DNA of 64,000 nt, taken from positions 5,580,001 through 5,644,000 of the forward strand of contig NZ_CP092497.1 in assembly GCF_022479115.1 (NCBI RefSeq), read 5' to 3'. Under the pieces are notes generated by a model. The model was not told the DNA's origin and ran no database searches. It saw only the letters and a program-made list of their open reading frames with translations. A program made the translations under genes and the position numbers. Below, piece after piece: positions 33,571 to 45,135 of this stretch (position 1 is its first letter; each line of letters opens with the position of its first letter). This DNA comes from Amycolatopsis sp. EV170708-02-1. GTDB lineage: Bacteria > Actinomycetota > Actinomycetes > Mycobacteriales > Pseudonocardiaceae.

Positions 33571-33625
33571 TGTCGCGAAAGCCACTTTCGAGACATGTGA
33601 CGTCCCGAAAGTGGCTTTCGCGACA
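33571..33625 (-). terminator. Perfect 20-bp inverted repeat behind PKS gene C
   Basis: The arms tgtcgcgaaagccactttcg (33571-33590) and 33606-33625 are perfectly complementary around a 15-nt loop. It begins 21 nt after the gene C stop and could end or attenuate the A-B-C transcript. A half copy (tcgcgaaagccactttcga) lies at 33394-33412. Confidence 0.6.
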
Positions 33626-33646
33626 GGTCGAAACCATTCTTACCAC

Positions 33647-36600
33647 TCAGCCGGGTTTCAGCACATTGTCGATGAAGGCGAACATTTCCTCGTCGTCCGC
33701 CGATTCGAGTTTTCCGTCGATTTCCGCGGCCGTGTCCTCACCCCCTTGGAGCGTGCCGAGAAGGGCGCGCAGCCGGGCGGTGAGCCGGGCCCGTTCGGCC
33801 TCTCCGGGGTCGGCCGCGGTCAGCGCGGCGGCGAACCGGTCGAGTTCGGCGTCGAGGCCCGGGCCGGCGGACTCGGTGCCCAGTTCGGCCGCCAGGTAGG
33901 CGGCGAGCGCTCCGGCGTTGGGCCGGTCGAAGACGAGCGTGGGCGGCAACCGCAGTCCGGTCGCCTCGGCGAGCCGGTTGCGCAGTTCCACGGCGGTCAG
34001 CGAGTCGAAGCCCAGTTCGAGGAACCCGCGGTCTTCGGCGATCGCGTCGGCCGACTCGTGCCCGAGCACGGCCGCCACCCGCGTCCGCACCACCTCCAGC
34101 AGCAGCCGGACGCGTTCGGCCTCCGGTTTCCCGGCGAGGTCGCGGGCCAGCGCCTCGGCCGTGCCCGACGCCTCCCCCGCCCGTCGCGCGGGGACTCGCA
34201 CCAGGCCGCGCAGCAGGGCGGGGATCTCGGCGGCCGCGCGGCCCCGGAACGCGGTCAGGTCGATCTTGGCGGGGACGAGCAGGCCGTCCCGGCCGGACAC
34301 GGCGGCGTCGAACAGCGCCAGTCCGTCCTCCGTGGATAGCGCGGTGACGCCCGCGCGGGCCATCCGGCGGACGTCGGTGTCGTCGAGTTCGCCGGTCAGC
34401 TTGCTGCGTTCCGCCCAGAAACCCCAGGCGAGGGACACGCCCGGCAGCCCCTCGGCGCGGCGCCGGAGCATGAGGGCGTCGGCGTAGGCGTTGGCCGCGG
34501 CGTAGCCCGCTTGCCCAGGGTTGCCGAAGACCCCGGCAGCCGAGGAGAACACGACGAACTTGCGGACCGGCCCGGCGAGTTCGTGCAGCACGCGGGCGCC
34601 GTCGGCCTTCGGGGCCAGCACGGTGCCGAGCCGGTCCGGGGTCAGGCCGTCGACGAGCCCGTCGTCGAGTACGGCCGCGGCGTGCACCACCGCGGTCACC
34701 GGATGGTCGGCCAGCAGCGCGCGCACCGCCGCCGGGTCCGCGACGTCGCAGGCCGCGACGGTGACCTGGGTGCCGTGGTCCGCCAGCTCCGCGACGAGGT
34801 CTTCCGCACCGGCGCCCGTCCGCCCGGTCAGCACCAGTCCGCGCACGCCGTGCCGGACGGCGAGGTGCCGGGCCAACGCCTGCCCGAGCCGTCCGGTGCC
34901 GCCGGTGATCAGCACGACGTCGTCGGGCGTCCAGTCCGGTTCGCCCGCGTCGGCGGCCGCCACCCGCGCGAGGCGGGGTACCAGCGGTTTGCCGTCGTGG
35001 ACGGCGACCTGCGCCTCCCCGGTCGCCAGCGCGGTGCGGACCTCGTCCTCGGTCCGCGCGTCGATCAGCACGAACCGGCCCGGATTCTCGGACTGGGCCG
35101 ACCGCACCAGGCCCCAGACCGCGGTCGCCACCGGATCCGGCGACGCGCTCGCCACCGCGCCCGACGTGAACACCACGGTGGTGGCCGTCGAATCCGCCTG
35201 GATCCGCTTCAGGACCTCCTCCAGGACCGGCCGCAGTTCACCTTCGGGGCAGCGCCACACCACCGGCTCTTCCGGCGCCGACCCCACCGGCGCAGGGACC
35301 CAGTCGAGCCGGAACAGCGAATCCCGGTGGCGTCCGAGCTGGGCCGGGGAGATCGGACGCAGCCCCAGTTCCCCGACGGTCAGCACCGGGGCGCCGGTGT
35401 CGTCGGCCACGGTGAGCGAGCCGCCGTCGGCGGTCGGGGTGAGCCGGACCCGGAGTTTCGACGCGCCCGTGGCGTGGAGGGTCACGCCGGACCAGGTGAA
35501 CGGCAGGCGGACGGTTTCGTCCCGGGCTCCGAGGCCGAGGGTGTGCAGGGCCGCGTCGAGCAGGGCCGGGTGCACGCCGAAGCGGTCCGCCTCCTCGCCC
35601 GCGGGCAGGTCGACCTCGGCGAACACGTCGTCACCCTGGCGCCACGCGGCACGCAGTCCTTGGAACACCGGACCGTAGGCGAGGCCGAGTTCGGCGAAAC
35701 GGTCGTAGAGATCGGCCACCGGCACCTCGGCGGCACCGGGAGGCGGCCACTCGGCGAGCGACACCGTCGAGGGAATGCCCGCGGACAGCGTGCCCTGGGC
35801 GTTGCGGGTCCACGGTTCGGCGGAGTCCTCCGGCCGCGAGTGCACGGACACGACGCGGTGGCCGCGCTCGTCGGGCTCCCCGACCACGACCTGCAGCGCC
35901 ACAGGCCCGTCGACGAGGAGCGGGGCTTCCAGGGTCAGTTCGCCGATGCCGTCGCAGCCGGCCTCGCGCCCCGCGCGCAGGACGAGTTCGACGAACGCCG
36001 TACCCGGCAGGAGCACGGTGTCCAGGACGGCGTGGTCGGCAAGCCAGGGATGGGTCTCCGGCGAGATCCGGCCGGTGAGGACGAGGCCGTCGCCGTCCGC
36101 GAGCGGCAAGGCGGCACCGAGCAGCGGATGGTCCACCACCGTCTGCCCGAACGCCGACGCGTCCCCGCTCGCGGTGCCCGCTTCGAGCCAGAACCGCTTG
36201 TGCTGGAAGGCATACGTCGGCAGGTCGACCCGTTCCGCAGGCGGCAGCACGGCGGACCACGAGGGACTCAGGCCCTGCGCGTGGGCTTCGGCCAGCGACG
36301 CGACGAACCGCTCCGGCCCGCCCTCGCCCCGGCGCAAACTCCCCAACGCCACAACGTCTTCACTGATACCAGGCACCAGAACCGGATGCGGACTCGCCTC
36401 CACGAAAAACCGGAAACCATCCTCCAGCAACCGATCCACCGTCCGCGCGAACTGCACCGTCCCGCGCAAATTCCGGAACCAATACCCAGCATCCAACTCC
36501 AGAGGCTCATCGGTCACCGTCGAATAAAACGGAATCACCGGCTCCCGCGGCGAAATACCCGCCAACGCCGACACCACATCTTGCTCGATCGCATCCACAT

Positions 36601-38854
36601 GCGCCGAATGCGACGCGTAATCCACCGGAATCCGCTTCGCCCGCACGTCCAGCAGCTCACACCGCTTGACCAACGCATCCAACCCAGCGACATCACCCGA
36701 CACCACCACCGACGCGGCACCGTTCACCGCCGCCACCGACACACCCTCCGGCAACAACTCCCGCACCCGGTCCTCAGCAGCGGCCACCGACACCATGCCA
36801 CCGAGACCCGACAACGCCAGAATCGCCTTACTCCGCAAACACACAACCCGCGCCGCATCCTGAAGCGACAACGCACCAGCCACACACGCCGCAGCGATCT
36901 CACCCTGCGAATGACCCACCACCGCAGCAGGCTCCACCCCACACGCCCGCCACAACCGCGCCAACGACACCATCACCGCGAACAACACCGGCTGCACCAC
37001 ATCAACCCGCTCCAACGCAACCGCGTCGGACAACACCTCAGACAACCGCCAGTCCACAAAGGACGACAAAGCCTTCTCGCACTCGGCCATCGACTCCGCG
37101 AACACCGGAACAGCCGACAACAACTCCTCCGCCATCCCCACCCACTGCGAACCCTGACCCGGGAACACGAAAACGGCCTTACCCGTCTCGGCGGCACCGG
37201 TCACGACCCGCGCGGCTGGTTCACCGTCGGAGAGGGAACGCAGGCCGCCGAGCAGCTCGACGAGGTCTTCGGCGAGTACGACCGCCCGGTGCGGCAACGC
37301 CGACCGCGTGTCGGCGAGGGCTCGCGCGACGGCCTTCGGGGATGGCTCGCTTGCCAGATGTGCCGCCAGCTTCGACGCCTGGGCGCGCAAAGCCTCCTCG
37401 CTCCGGCCGGAAAGGACGAACGGCAGAGCCGCGGATTCGAGCACCCGAGTGTCCACAAGGGACTCGGGTTCGACGGGTGGCGCCTGCTCCAGGATCACGT
37501 GCGCGTTGGTACCGCTGATCCCGAACGACGAGACCCCGGCCCGGCGTGGTTCCCCGGTCTCCGGCCACGGCTGTTCCCCGGTCAGCAGCGAGACCTCGCC
37601 CGCCGACCAGTCCACATGCGACGATGGAGCGTCGACGTGCAGGGTGCGTGGCGCGATCCCGTGCCGGATGGCCTGCACCATCTTGATCACCCCGCCGACC
37701 CCGGCGGCGGCCTGCGTGTGCCCGATGTTCGACTTGAGGGAGCCGAGCAGCAGCGGGCGTTCCCGGTCCTGGCCGTAGGTCGCCAGCAGCGCCTGCGCCT
37801 CGATCGGGTCACCGAGGGTGGTGCCGGTGCCGTGTCCCTCGACGACGTCGACCTGTCCCGGCGAGAGCCGGGCGTCCGCGAGCGCCTGACGGATGACCCG
37901 TTGCTGCGCGGGACCGTTCGGCGCGGTGAGCCCGTTCGACGCGCCGTCCTGGTTGATGGCACTGCCCCGCAGCACCGCGAGAACCTGGTGCCCGTTGCGC
38001 TGCGCGTCGGAAAGCCGCTCCACCAGCAGCATTCCGACGCCTTCGCCCCAGCCGGTGCCGTCGGCCGCTTCGGCGAAGGCCTTGCAGCGGCCGTCGGCGG
38101 CCAGCCCGCGCTGACGGCTGAAGTCGACGAACGCGGCGGGATGGGTCATCACGTTCACCCCGCCGACGAGGGCGAGGGTGCACTCCTCGCGACGCAGGGA
38201 CTGCGCGGCGAGGTGCAGTGCGACCAGTGAAGACGAGCACGCCGTGTCGACCGAGACCGCGGGTCCCTCGAGACCGAGGGTGTAGGCGATGCGGCCGGAG
38301 GCGACACTGCTGAAGTTGCCGTTGCCGAGATAGGGCTCCAGCTCCGGCGGGATGTCGGTGAGCACGCCGGTGTAGTCGTTGTGGATGACGCCGGCGAAGA
38401 CACCGGTGCGGCTGCCGCGCAGGGCCGCCGGGTCGATCCCGGCGCGTTCGAGCACCTCCCACGCCGCTTCGAGCAGCAGCCGCTGCTGCGGATCCATCGC
38501 CTGGGCCTCACGCGGCGAGATACCGAAGAACGCGGCATCGAAATCCCCGGCGTCGTAGAGGAATCCGCCTTCGGAGACGTAGGTCTTGCCGGGCGTGTCG
38601 GGGTCCGGGTCGAAGAGACCGCCCAGATCCCAGCCCCGGTCGCCGGGGAATTCTGACAGCGCGTCGGTCCCCGAGGCGACCAGTTCCCACAGCTGTTCGG
38701 GCGAGCGGACCCCGCCGGGGAAGCGGCAGCTCATCCCGACGACGGCGATCGGCTCGTGCCCGGCCTCCTCCAGCTCGACCAGCCTGCGCCGCGCGCGCCG
38801 CAGCTCACCGGTCGCCCACTTCAGGTTCTCCAGCAGTTTCTCATCGCCAGACAC
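33647..38854 (-). CDS. Type I PKS gene C: one module KS-AT(mm)-DH(altered motif)-KR-ACP
   Basis: A 1735-residue single-module synthase. Docking helix 1-30 ([18 protein letters not shown]); KS with Cys206; AT with Ser649 (GHSQG) and His749 of YASH, hence methylmalonyl; DH with His941, but the conserved Gly of HxxxGxxxxP is Asp945 ([10 protein letters not shown], codon 36020-36022); B-type KR with LDD and GYAAANA; ACP Ser1618; C-terminal docking tail ending [16 protein letters not shown]. If the DH works, it yields a trisubstituted double bond; if not, a second hydroxyl. Start GTG 38854 lies 3 nt after the gene B stop with GGAAGG inside the end of gene B, so the two are translationally coupled. 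The AT core is almost the same DNA as in gene F. Confidence 0.95.
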   Translation of the reverse strand: MSGDEKLLENLKWATGELRRARRRLVELEEAGHEPIAVVGMSCRFPGGVRSPEQLWELVASGTDALSEFPGDRGWDLGGLFDPDPDTPGKTYVSEGGFLYDAGDFDAAFFGISPREAQAMDPQQRLLLEAAWEVLERAGIDPAALRGSRTGVFAGVIHNDYTGVLTDIPPELEPYLGNGNFSSVASGRIAYTLGLEGPAVSVDTACSSSLVALHLAAQSLRREECTLALVGGVNVMTHPAAFVDFSRQRGLAADGRCKAFAEAADGTGWGEGVGMLLVERLSDAQRNGHQVLAVLRGSAINQDGASNGLTAPNGPAQQRVIRQALADARLSPGQVDVVEGHGTGTTLGDPIEAQALLATYGQDRERPLLLGSLKSNIGHTQAAAGVGGVIKMVQAIRHGIAPRTLHVDAPSSHVDWSAGEVSLLTGEQPWPETGEPRRAGVSSFGISGTNAHVILEQAPPVEPESLVDTRVLESAALPFVLSGRSEEALRAQASKLAAHLASEPSPKAVARALADTRSALPHRAVVLAEDLVELLGGLRSLSDGEPAARVVTGAAETGKAVFVFPGQGSQWVGMAEELLSAVPVFAESMAECEKALSSFVDWRLSEVLSDAVALERVDVVQPVLFAVMVSLARLWRACGVEPAAVVGHSQGEIAAACVAGALSLQDAARVVCLRSKAILALSGLGGMVSVAAAEDRVRELLPEGVSVAAVNGAASVVVSGDVAGLDALVKRCELLDVRAKRIPVDYASHSAHVDAIEQDVVSALAGISPREPVIPFYSTVTDEPLELDAGYWFRNLRGTVQFARTVDRLLEDGFRFFVEASPHPVLVPGISEDVVALGSLRRGEGGPERFVASLAEAHAQGLSPSWSAVLPPAERVDLPTYAFQHKRFWLEAGTASGDASAFGQTVVDHPLLGAALPLADGDGLVLTGRISPETHPWLADHAVLDTVLLPGTAFVELVLRAGREAGCDGIGELTLEAPLLVDGPVALQVVVGEPDERGHRVVSVHSRPEDSAEPWTRNAQGTLSAGIPSTVSLAEWPPPGAAEVPVADLYDRFAELGLAYGPVFQGLRAAWRQGDDVFAEVDLPAGEEADRFGVHPALLDAALHTLGLGARDETVRLPFTWSGVTLHATGASKLRVRLTPTADGGSLTVADDTGAPVLTVGELGLRPISPAQLGRHRDSLFRLDWVPAPVGSAPEEPVVWRCPEGELRPVLEEVLKRIQADSTATTVVFTSGAVASASPDPVATAVWGLVRSAQSENPGRFVLIDARTEDEVRTALATGEAQVAVHDGKPLVPRLARVAAADAGEPDWTPDDVVLITGGTGRLGQALARHLAVRHGVRGLVLTGRTGAGAEDLVAELADHGTQVTVAACDVADPAAVRALLADHPVTAVVHAAAVLDDGLVDGLTPDRLGTVLAPKADGARVLHELAGPVRKFVVFSSAAGVFGNPGQAGYAAANAYADALMLRRRAEGLPGVSLAWGFWAERSKLTGELDDTDVRRMARAGVTALSTEDGLALFDAAVSGRDGLLVPAKIDLTAFRGRAAAEIPALLRGLVRVPARRAGEASGTAEALARDLAGKPEAERVRLLLEVVRTRVAAVLGHESADAIAEDRGFLELGFDSLTAVELRNRLAEATGLRLPPTLVFDRPNAGALAAYLAAELGTESAGPGLDAELDRFAAALTAADPGEAERARLTARLRALLGTLQGGEDTAAEIDGKLESADDEEMFAFIDNVLKPG
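36321..37180 (-). repeat. 860-bp AT-domain repeat, copy in gene C
   Basis: This is the partner of 5521-6380 in gene F. The flanks diverge: left of 36321 (post-AT linker) and right of 37180 (KS-AT linker) similarity falls to ordinary domain level. Same T-ending codon style as the gene F copy. Confidence 0.85.
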
Positions 38855-38857
38855 GGG

Positions 38858-41800
38858 TCACGACCTTCCGAATTCCTTGTGCAAGATGTCGAACAGCTCG
38901 TCGGCGCTGGCGTCGGCCAGATCGCCGTCGCCCTCGTCCCCGGCCGGGCCGCGGGCCTCGGTCCACCGGGCGAGCACCGCGCGCAGCCGGTCGGTGATCC
39001 GGTCCGCGGTCTCGTCGTCGGTGACCGCGGCGGCCAGCGCGGTCTCCAGCCGGTCGAGGTCGGCCAGCACCGCCACCTCGGGCTCGGCGCCCGCCGGCTC
39101 GCCCAGTTCCGTGAGCAGATGCCGGGCGAGCGCGGCCGGGCTCGGCTGATCGAAGACCAGCGTGGACGGCAGCCGCAGCCCGGTCGCCGCGCCGAGCCGG
39201 TTGCGCAGCTCGACCGCGGTCAGCGAGTCGAAGCCGAGGTCGCGGAAGGCCAGGTCCGGGCCGACCTTGGCGACCGACGCGTGGCCGAGCGCGGCCGCGG
39301 CGTGCGAGCGCACCAGGTCCAGCAGGAACGGCTCCCGGTCCGCGGCGGGCAGCGCGGCCAGCCGCTGCGCGAGCGACGGCCCAGTCGAGGCGGCCGCTCC
39401 CGCGATCCGCCTGGCCGGTGCGCCCGCGAGAACCCGCAGCAGGGCGGGCACTTCGCCGCGGAGCGCGGTGGTGTCCAGGTGCACGGGCACCAGCGCCGCG
39501 ACGTCCCGTTCCCCTGCCGCGTCGAACAGCGCCAGACCCTCCACAGAGGACAGTGGGCTGACCCCGGATCGTTTCATCCTGGCCACGTCCGCCTCGTCGA
39601 GGTGGCCGGTCATCGCGCTCCGCTCGGCCCAGAAGCCCCACGCCAGCGCCTGCCCGGCGAGCCCCTCGGCCCGGCGGTGCTGGGCGAGTGCGTCGAGGAA
39701 GGCGTTGGCCGCCGCGTAGTTCCCCTGTCCGGCGGCGCCGAACGTCGCCGCGGACGAGGAGAACAGCACGAACGCGGCCAGTCCGAGGTCGCGGGTCAGT
39801 TCGTGCAGGTGGACCGCGGCGTCGACCTTCGGCCGGAGCACGGTGTCGAGCCGGTCCGGGGTCAGCGCCGGGATCAGCCCGTCGTCGAGCACGCCCGCGG
39901 TGTGCACCACGGCGGTCAGCGGATGCTCCGGCGGCACGGAGCCGAGCAGTCCGGCGACGGCGGCGCGATCGGCGACGTCGCAGGCCACGACGGTCACCGT
40001 GGCCCCGAGGCCGGTCAGCTCCGAGACCAGGTCCTGCGCACCCTCGGCGTCGAGCCCGCGCCTGCCGGCGAGCAGCAGATGCCGGACGCCGCGCGTGGTC
40101 ACCAGATGCCGGGCGAACAGGCCGCCCAGCACGCCGGTGCCACCGGTGATCAGTACCGTGCCCTCGGGGTCGAGGACGGCGGGCGGCTCCAGCACGATCT
40201 TGCCCGTGTGCTTGGCCTGGCTGAGGAACCGGAACGCCTCGGGGGCGCGCCGGACGTCCCAAGCGGTGGTCGGCAGCGGCCGCACCACGTCCTTGTCCGC
40301 CAGTGCCAGGAGTTCGCCGAGGATCTCCTGGATCCGGTCGTGCCCGGAGTCGATCAGGTCGAACGCGCGGTAGGTGACGCCGGGATACGCGGCCGCGACC
40401 TCGTCCGCGTCGCGGATGTCGGTCTTGCCCATCTCCACGAACCGGCCGCCTTCGCGCACGAGCCGCAGTGACGCGTCGACGAACTCCCTGGCCAGCGAGT
40501 CCAGCACCAGGTCGACCCCACGGCCGCCGGTCGCTTCGCGGATCTTGTCCTCGAAATCGAGGGTCCGGCTGGACGCGATGTGGTCGTCGTCGAAGCCCAT
40601 CGCCCGCAGCGTGTCCCATTTCGCGGGGCTGGCCGTCACGTAGATCTCGGCGCCGAAGTGCCGCGCCAGCTGGACCGCGGCCATCCCGACGCCACCGGCG
40701 GCGGCGTGGATCAGCACGGTCTGCCCCGGCCGCAGCTCGCCGAGGTCGGCCAGGCCGACGTAGGCGGTCAGGAACGCGACGGGCGCCGACGCGGCCTCGG
40801 TGAACGACCAGTCGTCCGGGACGGGCGCGATCAGCTTCCGGTCGGCGACGGCGACCGGGCCGAACGACGCGTCGAACATGCCCAGCACGCGGTCTCCCGG
40901 CGCCAGATCGGTGACGCCGGGGCCGGTCTCGGTGACCACGCCCGCGCCTTCCCCGCCGATGCCTTCCTGGCCGGGGACGAGCCCGAGGGCCACCACGACG
41001 TCCCGGAAGTTGAGCCCGGCCGAGCGCACGGCGATGCGGACCTGCCCGTCGGCGAGCGGGGCCAGCAGATCGGGCCGGTCCCGCAGCACCAGGTTCTCCA
41101 GGGTGCCGCCGCCGAGGGTGTCGACCGTCCACGCCTCGCTGCCGGCGGGCGGGACGAGCGCGGTGTCTGCGGACGCCTTGACCAGCCGGGCGCCGAGCAC
41201 CGTTCCGGCCCGCACTGCGAGCTGGGGCTCGTCGAGCGCCAGCGCCTCACCCGGGACGGAACCATCGGTGTCGAGAAGACCGAACCGACCGGGGTTCTCC
41301 TCCTGTGCCGTGCGTACGAGACCCCAGACGGTCGCGGTGGCCGGGTCGGACACCGGTTCGTCCGCGGTCACCGAGACCGCGCCCGAGGTGCGGAAGACCA
41401 GCCTGGCCCCGGAGAACCGGTCGTCAGCCAGCCAGTTCTGGACGAGCGCCAGCGCGTCCCTCGCCGCGGCGCGCGCGCCCTCGGCGAGGTCGCCGGTGAC
41501 GGGTGCGCAGGTCGTGAGCACGACGTCGGGTACCGGCCTGCCCGCGTCGATATCCGCGGCGAGCTCCGCGAGATCCGCGCAGTCTTCGCCGAGCACGACG
41601 ATCGACGGCGCGACGGCGTCCTTTGTGGACAGATCCGTCCACTGGACCTGGAACAGCGACTCCGCCGGATCCCGCCGGGCACCGGCGAGCTGCGCCTCGT
41701 CCACCGGCCGGAACACCACGGAGCCGACCGAGGCGACCGGTGCCCCGGCGGAGTCGGCGAGATCCACCGTCACCGCGTCCTCCCCGGCCGGGGAAAGCCG

Positions 41801-44800
41801 GACCCGCAGGCTCGGCGCGCCGACGGCCGACAGCGAGACCTCGTTCCACGAGAACGGAAGCCGGAGCCGTCCGTCGTCGGGGAGCAGGCCGAAGCCCAGC
41901 GCGTGCAGGGCGGCGTCGAGGAGCGCGGGATGCAGGCCGAACGCGGCGGCCTCGGCGATCCGGTCCTCCGGGAGCGCGACTTCGGCGAACACGTCGTCAC
42001 CCCGGCGCCACGCGGCGCGCAGCCCTCGGAACGCCGGACCGTAGCCGTAGCCCAGTTCCGCGAGGCCTTCGTAGTGCCCTTCGAGGGAGATCGGTTCGGC
42101 TCCCGCGGGCGGCCACTGGGTCAGCTCCGCCACGGGCGTCTCCCCGTCCGCGGCGAGCAGACCGGTCGCGTGCCGGAGCCAGTCCGTGCCACCGGTTTCG
42201 TCACGGGAGTACACGGCGACCTCGCGGGTGCCGTCGTCGCCGGGTGCCCCGACGGTCATCTGCAGCCGCGCGCTCCCGGACTCCCCGAGGACGAGCGGCG
42301 CCTCGATGGTCAGTTCGGCGATCCGGCCACAACCGGTGCGTTCCCCCACCGCGAGCGCCAGGTCCACGAGTGCCGCGCCGGGCAGCAGCGGCGCGCCGCC
42401 GACGGCGTGGTCGGGCAGCCAGGTCTGGTTCCGCGCCGAGATCCGGCCGGTGGCCACCAGGCCGTCGCTGCCCGCCAGTGGGACGACGGCCCCGAGCAGC
42501 GGATGCCCGCCGTCGTCCAGACCGGCCTGCCCGGGATCGGCCGAAGACCGCGTCCTCAGCCAGTAGTGCTCGTGCTGGAAGGCGTAGGTGGGCAGGTCGA
42601 CGCGGGTGCCGGGGGCCAGCGCCGCCCAGTCCGGGCTGAGGCCGTGGACGTGGGCCTCGGCCAGCGAGGTGAGGAACCGGAGCGGCCCGCCCTCGTCCCG
42701 GCGGAGGCTGCCGACGGCGACGGCGCGTACTCCCGCGTCTTCGGCGGTGTCGGCGATCCCGGTGACCAGCACCGGATGCGGGCTCGCCTCGACGAAGAAC
42801 CGGAAGCCGTCGTCGAGCAGCCGCCGGACGGCCTGTCCGAAGTGGACGGTCCCGCGCAGATTCCGGAACCAGTACGCCGCGTCCACCACCGGATCGAGCG
42901 GCTCCCCCGCCACCGTCGAGTAGAACGGGATCTCCGGAACCCGCGGCTCGATACCGTCGAGCGCGGTCAGCACGTCCTGTTCGATGGCGTCGACGTGCGC
43001 GGAATGTGACGCGTAGTCCACCGGGATCCGCTTCGCACGCAATCCGCCTGCCTCGCAAGCGGCCATGAGCGCGTCCAGACCGGCGACGTCACCCGACACC
43101 ACCACCGACGCGGGGCCGTTCACCGCGGCGAGCGAGACACCGTCGGGCAGCAGCTCGCGGACCCGCGCTTCAGGAGCGGCGACGGAGACCATGCCGCCCC
43201 GGCCCGAAAGCGCCGTGATCGCCTTGCTGCGCAGGCAGACCACCCGCGCCGCGTCGTCGAGCGACAGCGCGCCGGCGACACACGCCGCCGCGATCTCGCC
43301 CTGGGAGTGACCGACGACGGCGGCCGGTTCGACGCCACTGGCACGCCACAGCCGCGCCAGCGACACCATCACCGCGAACAAGGCGGGCTGCACGACGTCG
43401 ACCCGCTCCAGCGCGGCCGCGTCCGAAAGCACCTCGGTCAGCTTCCAGTCCACAGAGGACAGAAGAGCCGTTTCGCATTCGGCCATCGACTCGGCGAACA
43501 CCGGCGCGGACGCCAGCAGCTCGACCGCCATCCCGGCCCACTGCGAACCCTGGCCGGGGAAGACGAACACCGGCTTCCCGCTGGTCGCGGTCCCGGTCAC
43601 CACCGAACCCGAAGGCTCACCCGCGGCCAGCGCGGCCAACCCGGCGATCGGATCCTCGCCGACGACGACCGCCCGGTGTTCCAGCGTGGTCCGCGCGGTC
43701 GCCAGCGAGTAGGCCACATCCACCGGACGTTCGCCGGTCAGGAACGACTTCAGCCGTGCGGCCTGCGCGGCCACGGCCTCGGGTTCCTTCGCCGAAAGCG
43801 GCCAGGCGACGACGTCACCGAGCAGCCCGGGCGCCGGTTCGTCCCGTGTCTCGACCGGTTCGGCCTGTTCGAGGACGACGTGCGCGTTGGTGCCGCTCAT
43901 CCCGAACGACGACACCGCCGCCCGGCGCGGGCCGCCGGTCTCCGGCCACGGGGTCGGCTCGGTCGCGAGCACCACCCGTCCCTCCGCCCAGTCGACCCGC
44001 GAAGTCGGCGCGTCGACGTGCAGCGTGCGCGGCAGCGTCCCATGCCGCATCGCGAGCACCATCTTGATCACCCCGGCGACCCCGGCGGCGGCCTGGGTGT
44101 GCCCGATGTTCGACTTGACCGAGCCGAGCAGCAACGGCCGTTCCCGGTCCTGGCCGTAGGTCGCCAGCAGCGCCTGCGCCTCGATCGGGTCACCCAGTGT
44201 GGTCCCGGTGCCGTGCGCTTCCACAGCGTCCACTTCGGACGGTTCGAGCCGCGCGTTCGCCAGGGCCTGCCGGATCACCCGCTGCTGCGAAGGACCGTTC
44301 GGCGCGGTGAGGCCGTTCGACGCGCCGTCCTGGTTGACCGCGCTGCCCCGCAGCACCGCGAGGACCGGATGCCCGTTGCGACGGGCGTCGGAAAGCCGTT
44401 CCACGAGCAGCATCCCGGCGCCTTCACCCCAGCCCGTGCCGTCGGCGCCGTCGGCGAACGCCTTGCAGCGGCCGTCGGCGGCCAGGCCGCGCTGACGGCT
44501 GAACTCGACGAACGTGCCGGGTGTGGCCATCACGGTCACCCCGCCCGCCAGCGCCAGCGTGCATTCGCCCTGCCGCAGTGCCTGGGCCGCCAGATGCAGC
44601 GCGACCAGCGACGACGAACACGCCGTGTCGACGGTGACCGCCGGGCCTTCCAGCCCGAAGGTGTAGGAAACCCGGCCCGAGGCGACACTCGCCGAGGTGC
44701 CGGTGGCCAGGTAGCCCTCGACCCCGTCGGGGACTTCCGCCGAACCGGACACGTATTCGTTGTCCATCACCCCGGCGAACACGCCGGTGCGGCTGCCGCG

Positions 44801-45135
44801 CAGGGTCGCCGGGTCGATCCCGGCGCGTTCGAACGCCTCCCACGACGTCTCCAGCAGGAGCCGCTGCTGCGGATCCATCGCCAGCGCCTCACGCGGCGAG
44901 ATCCCGAAGAAACCCGCGTCGAACTCCCCCGCGGATTCGAGGAAGGCGCCTTGGCGGGTGTAGGAGGTGCCCCGGCGGTCCGGGTCGGTGTCGAACAACC
45001 GCTCCAGGTCCCAGCCGCGGTCGGCGGGGAACTCGCCCAGCGCGTCCCGGCCCTCCGCCAGCAATGCCCAGAGCCGTTCGGGGTATCGGCGTGACCGGGG
45101 AACCGGCAGCTCATCGCGACGATCGCGATCGGTTC
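38858..45135 (-). other. PKS module B3: KS-AT(methylmalonyl)-DH-ER-KR(B)-ACP plus docking tail
   Basis: KS from 3619 (Cys3791), AT Ser4229 (GHSQG, YASH), DH His4528 ([10 protein letters not shown]), ER about 4960-5267 with [13 protein letters not shown] and Val5078 in TAYVGL, KR about 5273-5463 with LDD, ACP Ser5589, tail ending [14 protein letters not shown]. Adds a fully reduced CH2-CH(CH3). Confidence 0.9.

Larger units (their letters stand above)
33156..33646. other. 491-bp gap inside the PKS gene series (between genes C and D)
   Basis: I see no gene. From left to right it holds the ribosome binding site and putative promoter of gene D (33205-33234), CCCCTAG repeats and a small palindrome (33235-33264), two ATCAGAC-loop palindromes (33311-33353, 33430-33472), a two-fold 14-bp direct repeat (33516-33548) and a perfect 20-bp inverted repeat (33571-33625) behind gene C. 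The motif CACTTTCGA occurs three times. Confidence 0.85.

Noticed and set aside
33461..34339. Plus-strand open frame starting in the C/D gap
   Set aside because: Most of it is antisense to the end of gene C and its composition is that of a shadow.
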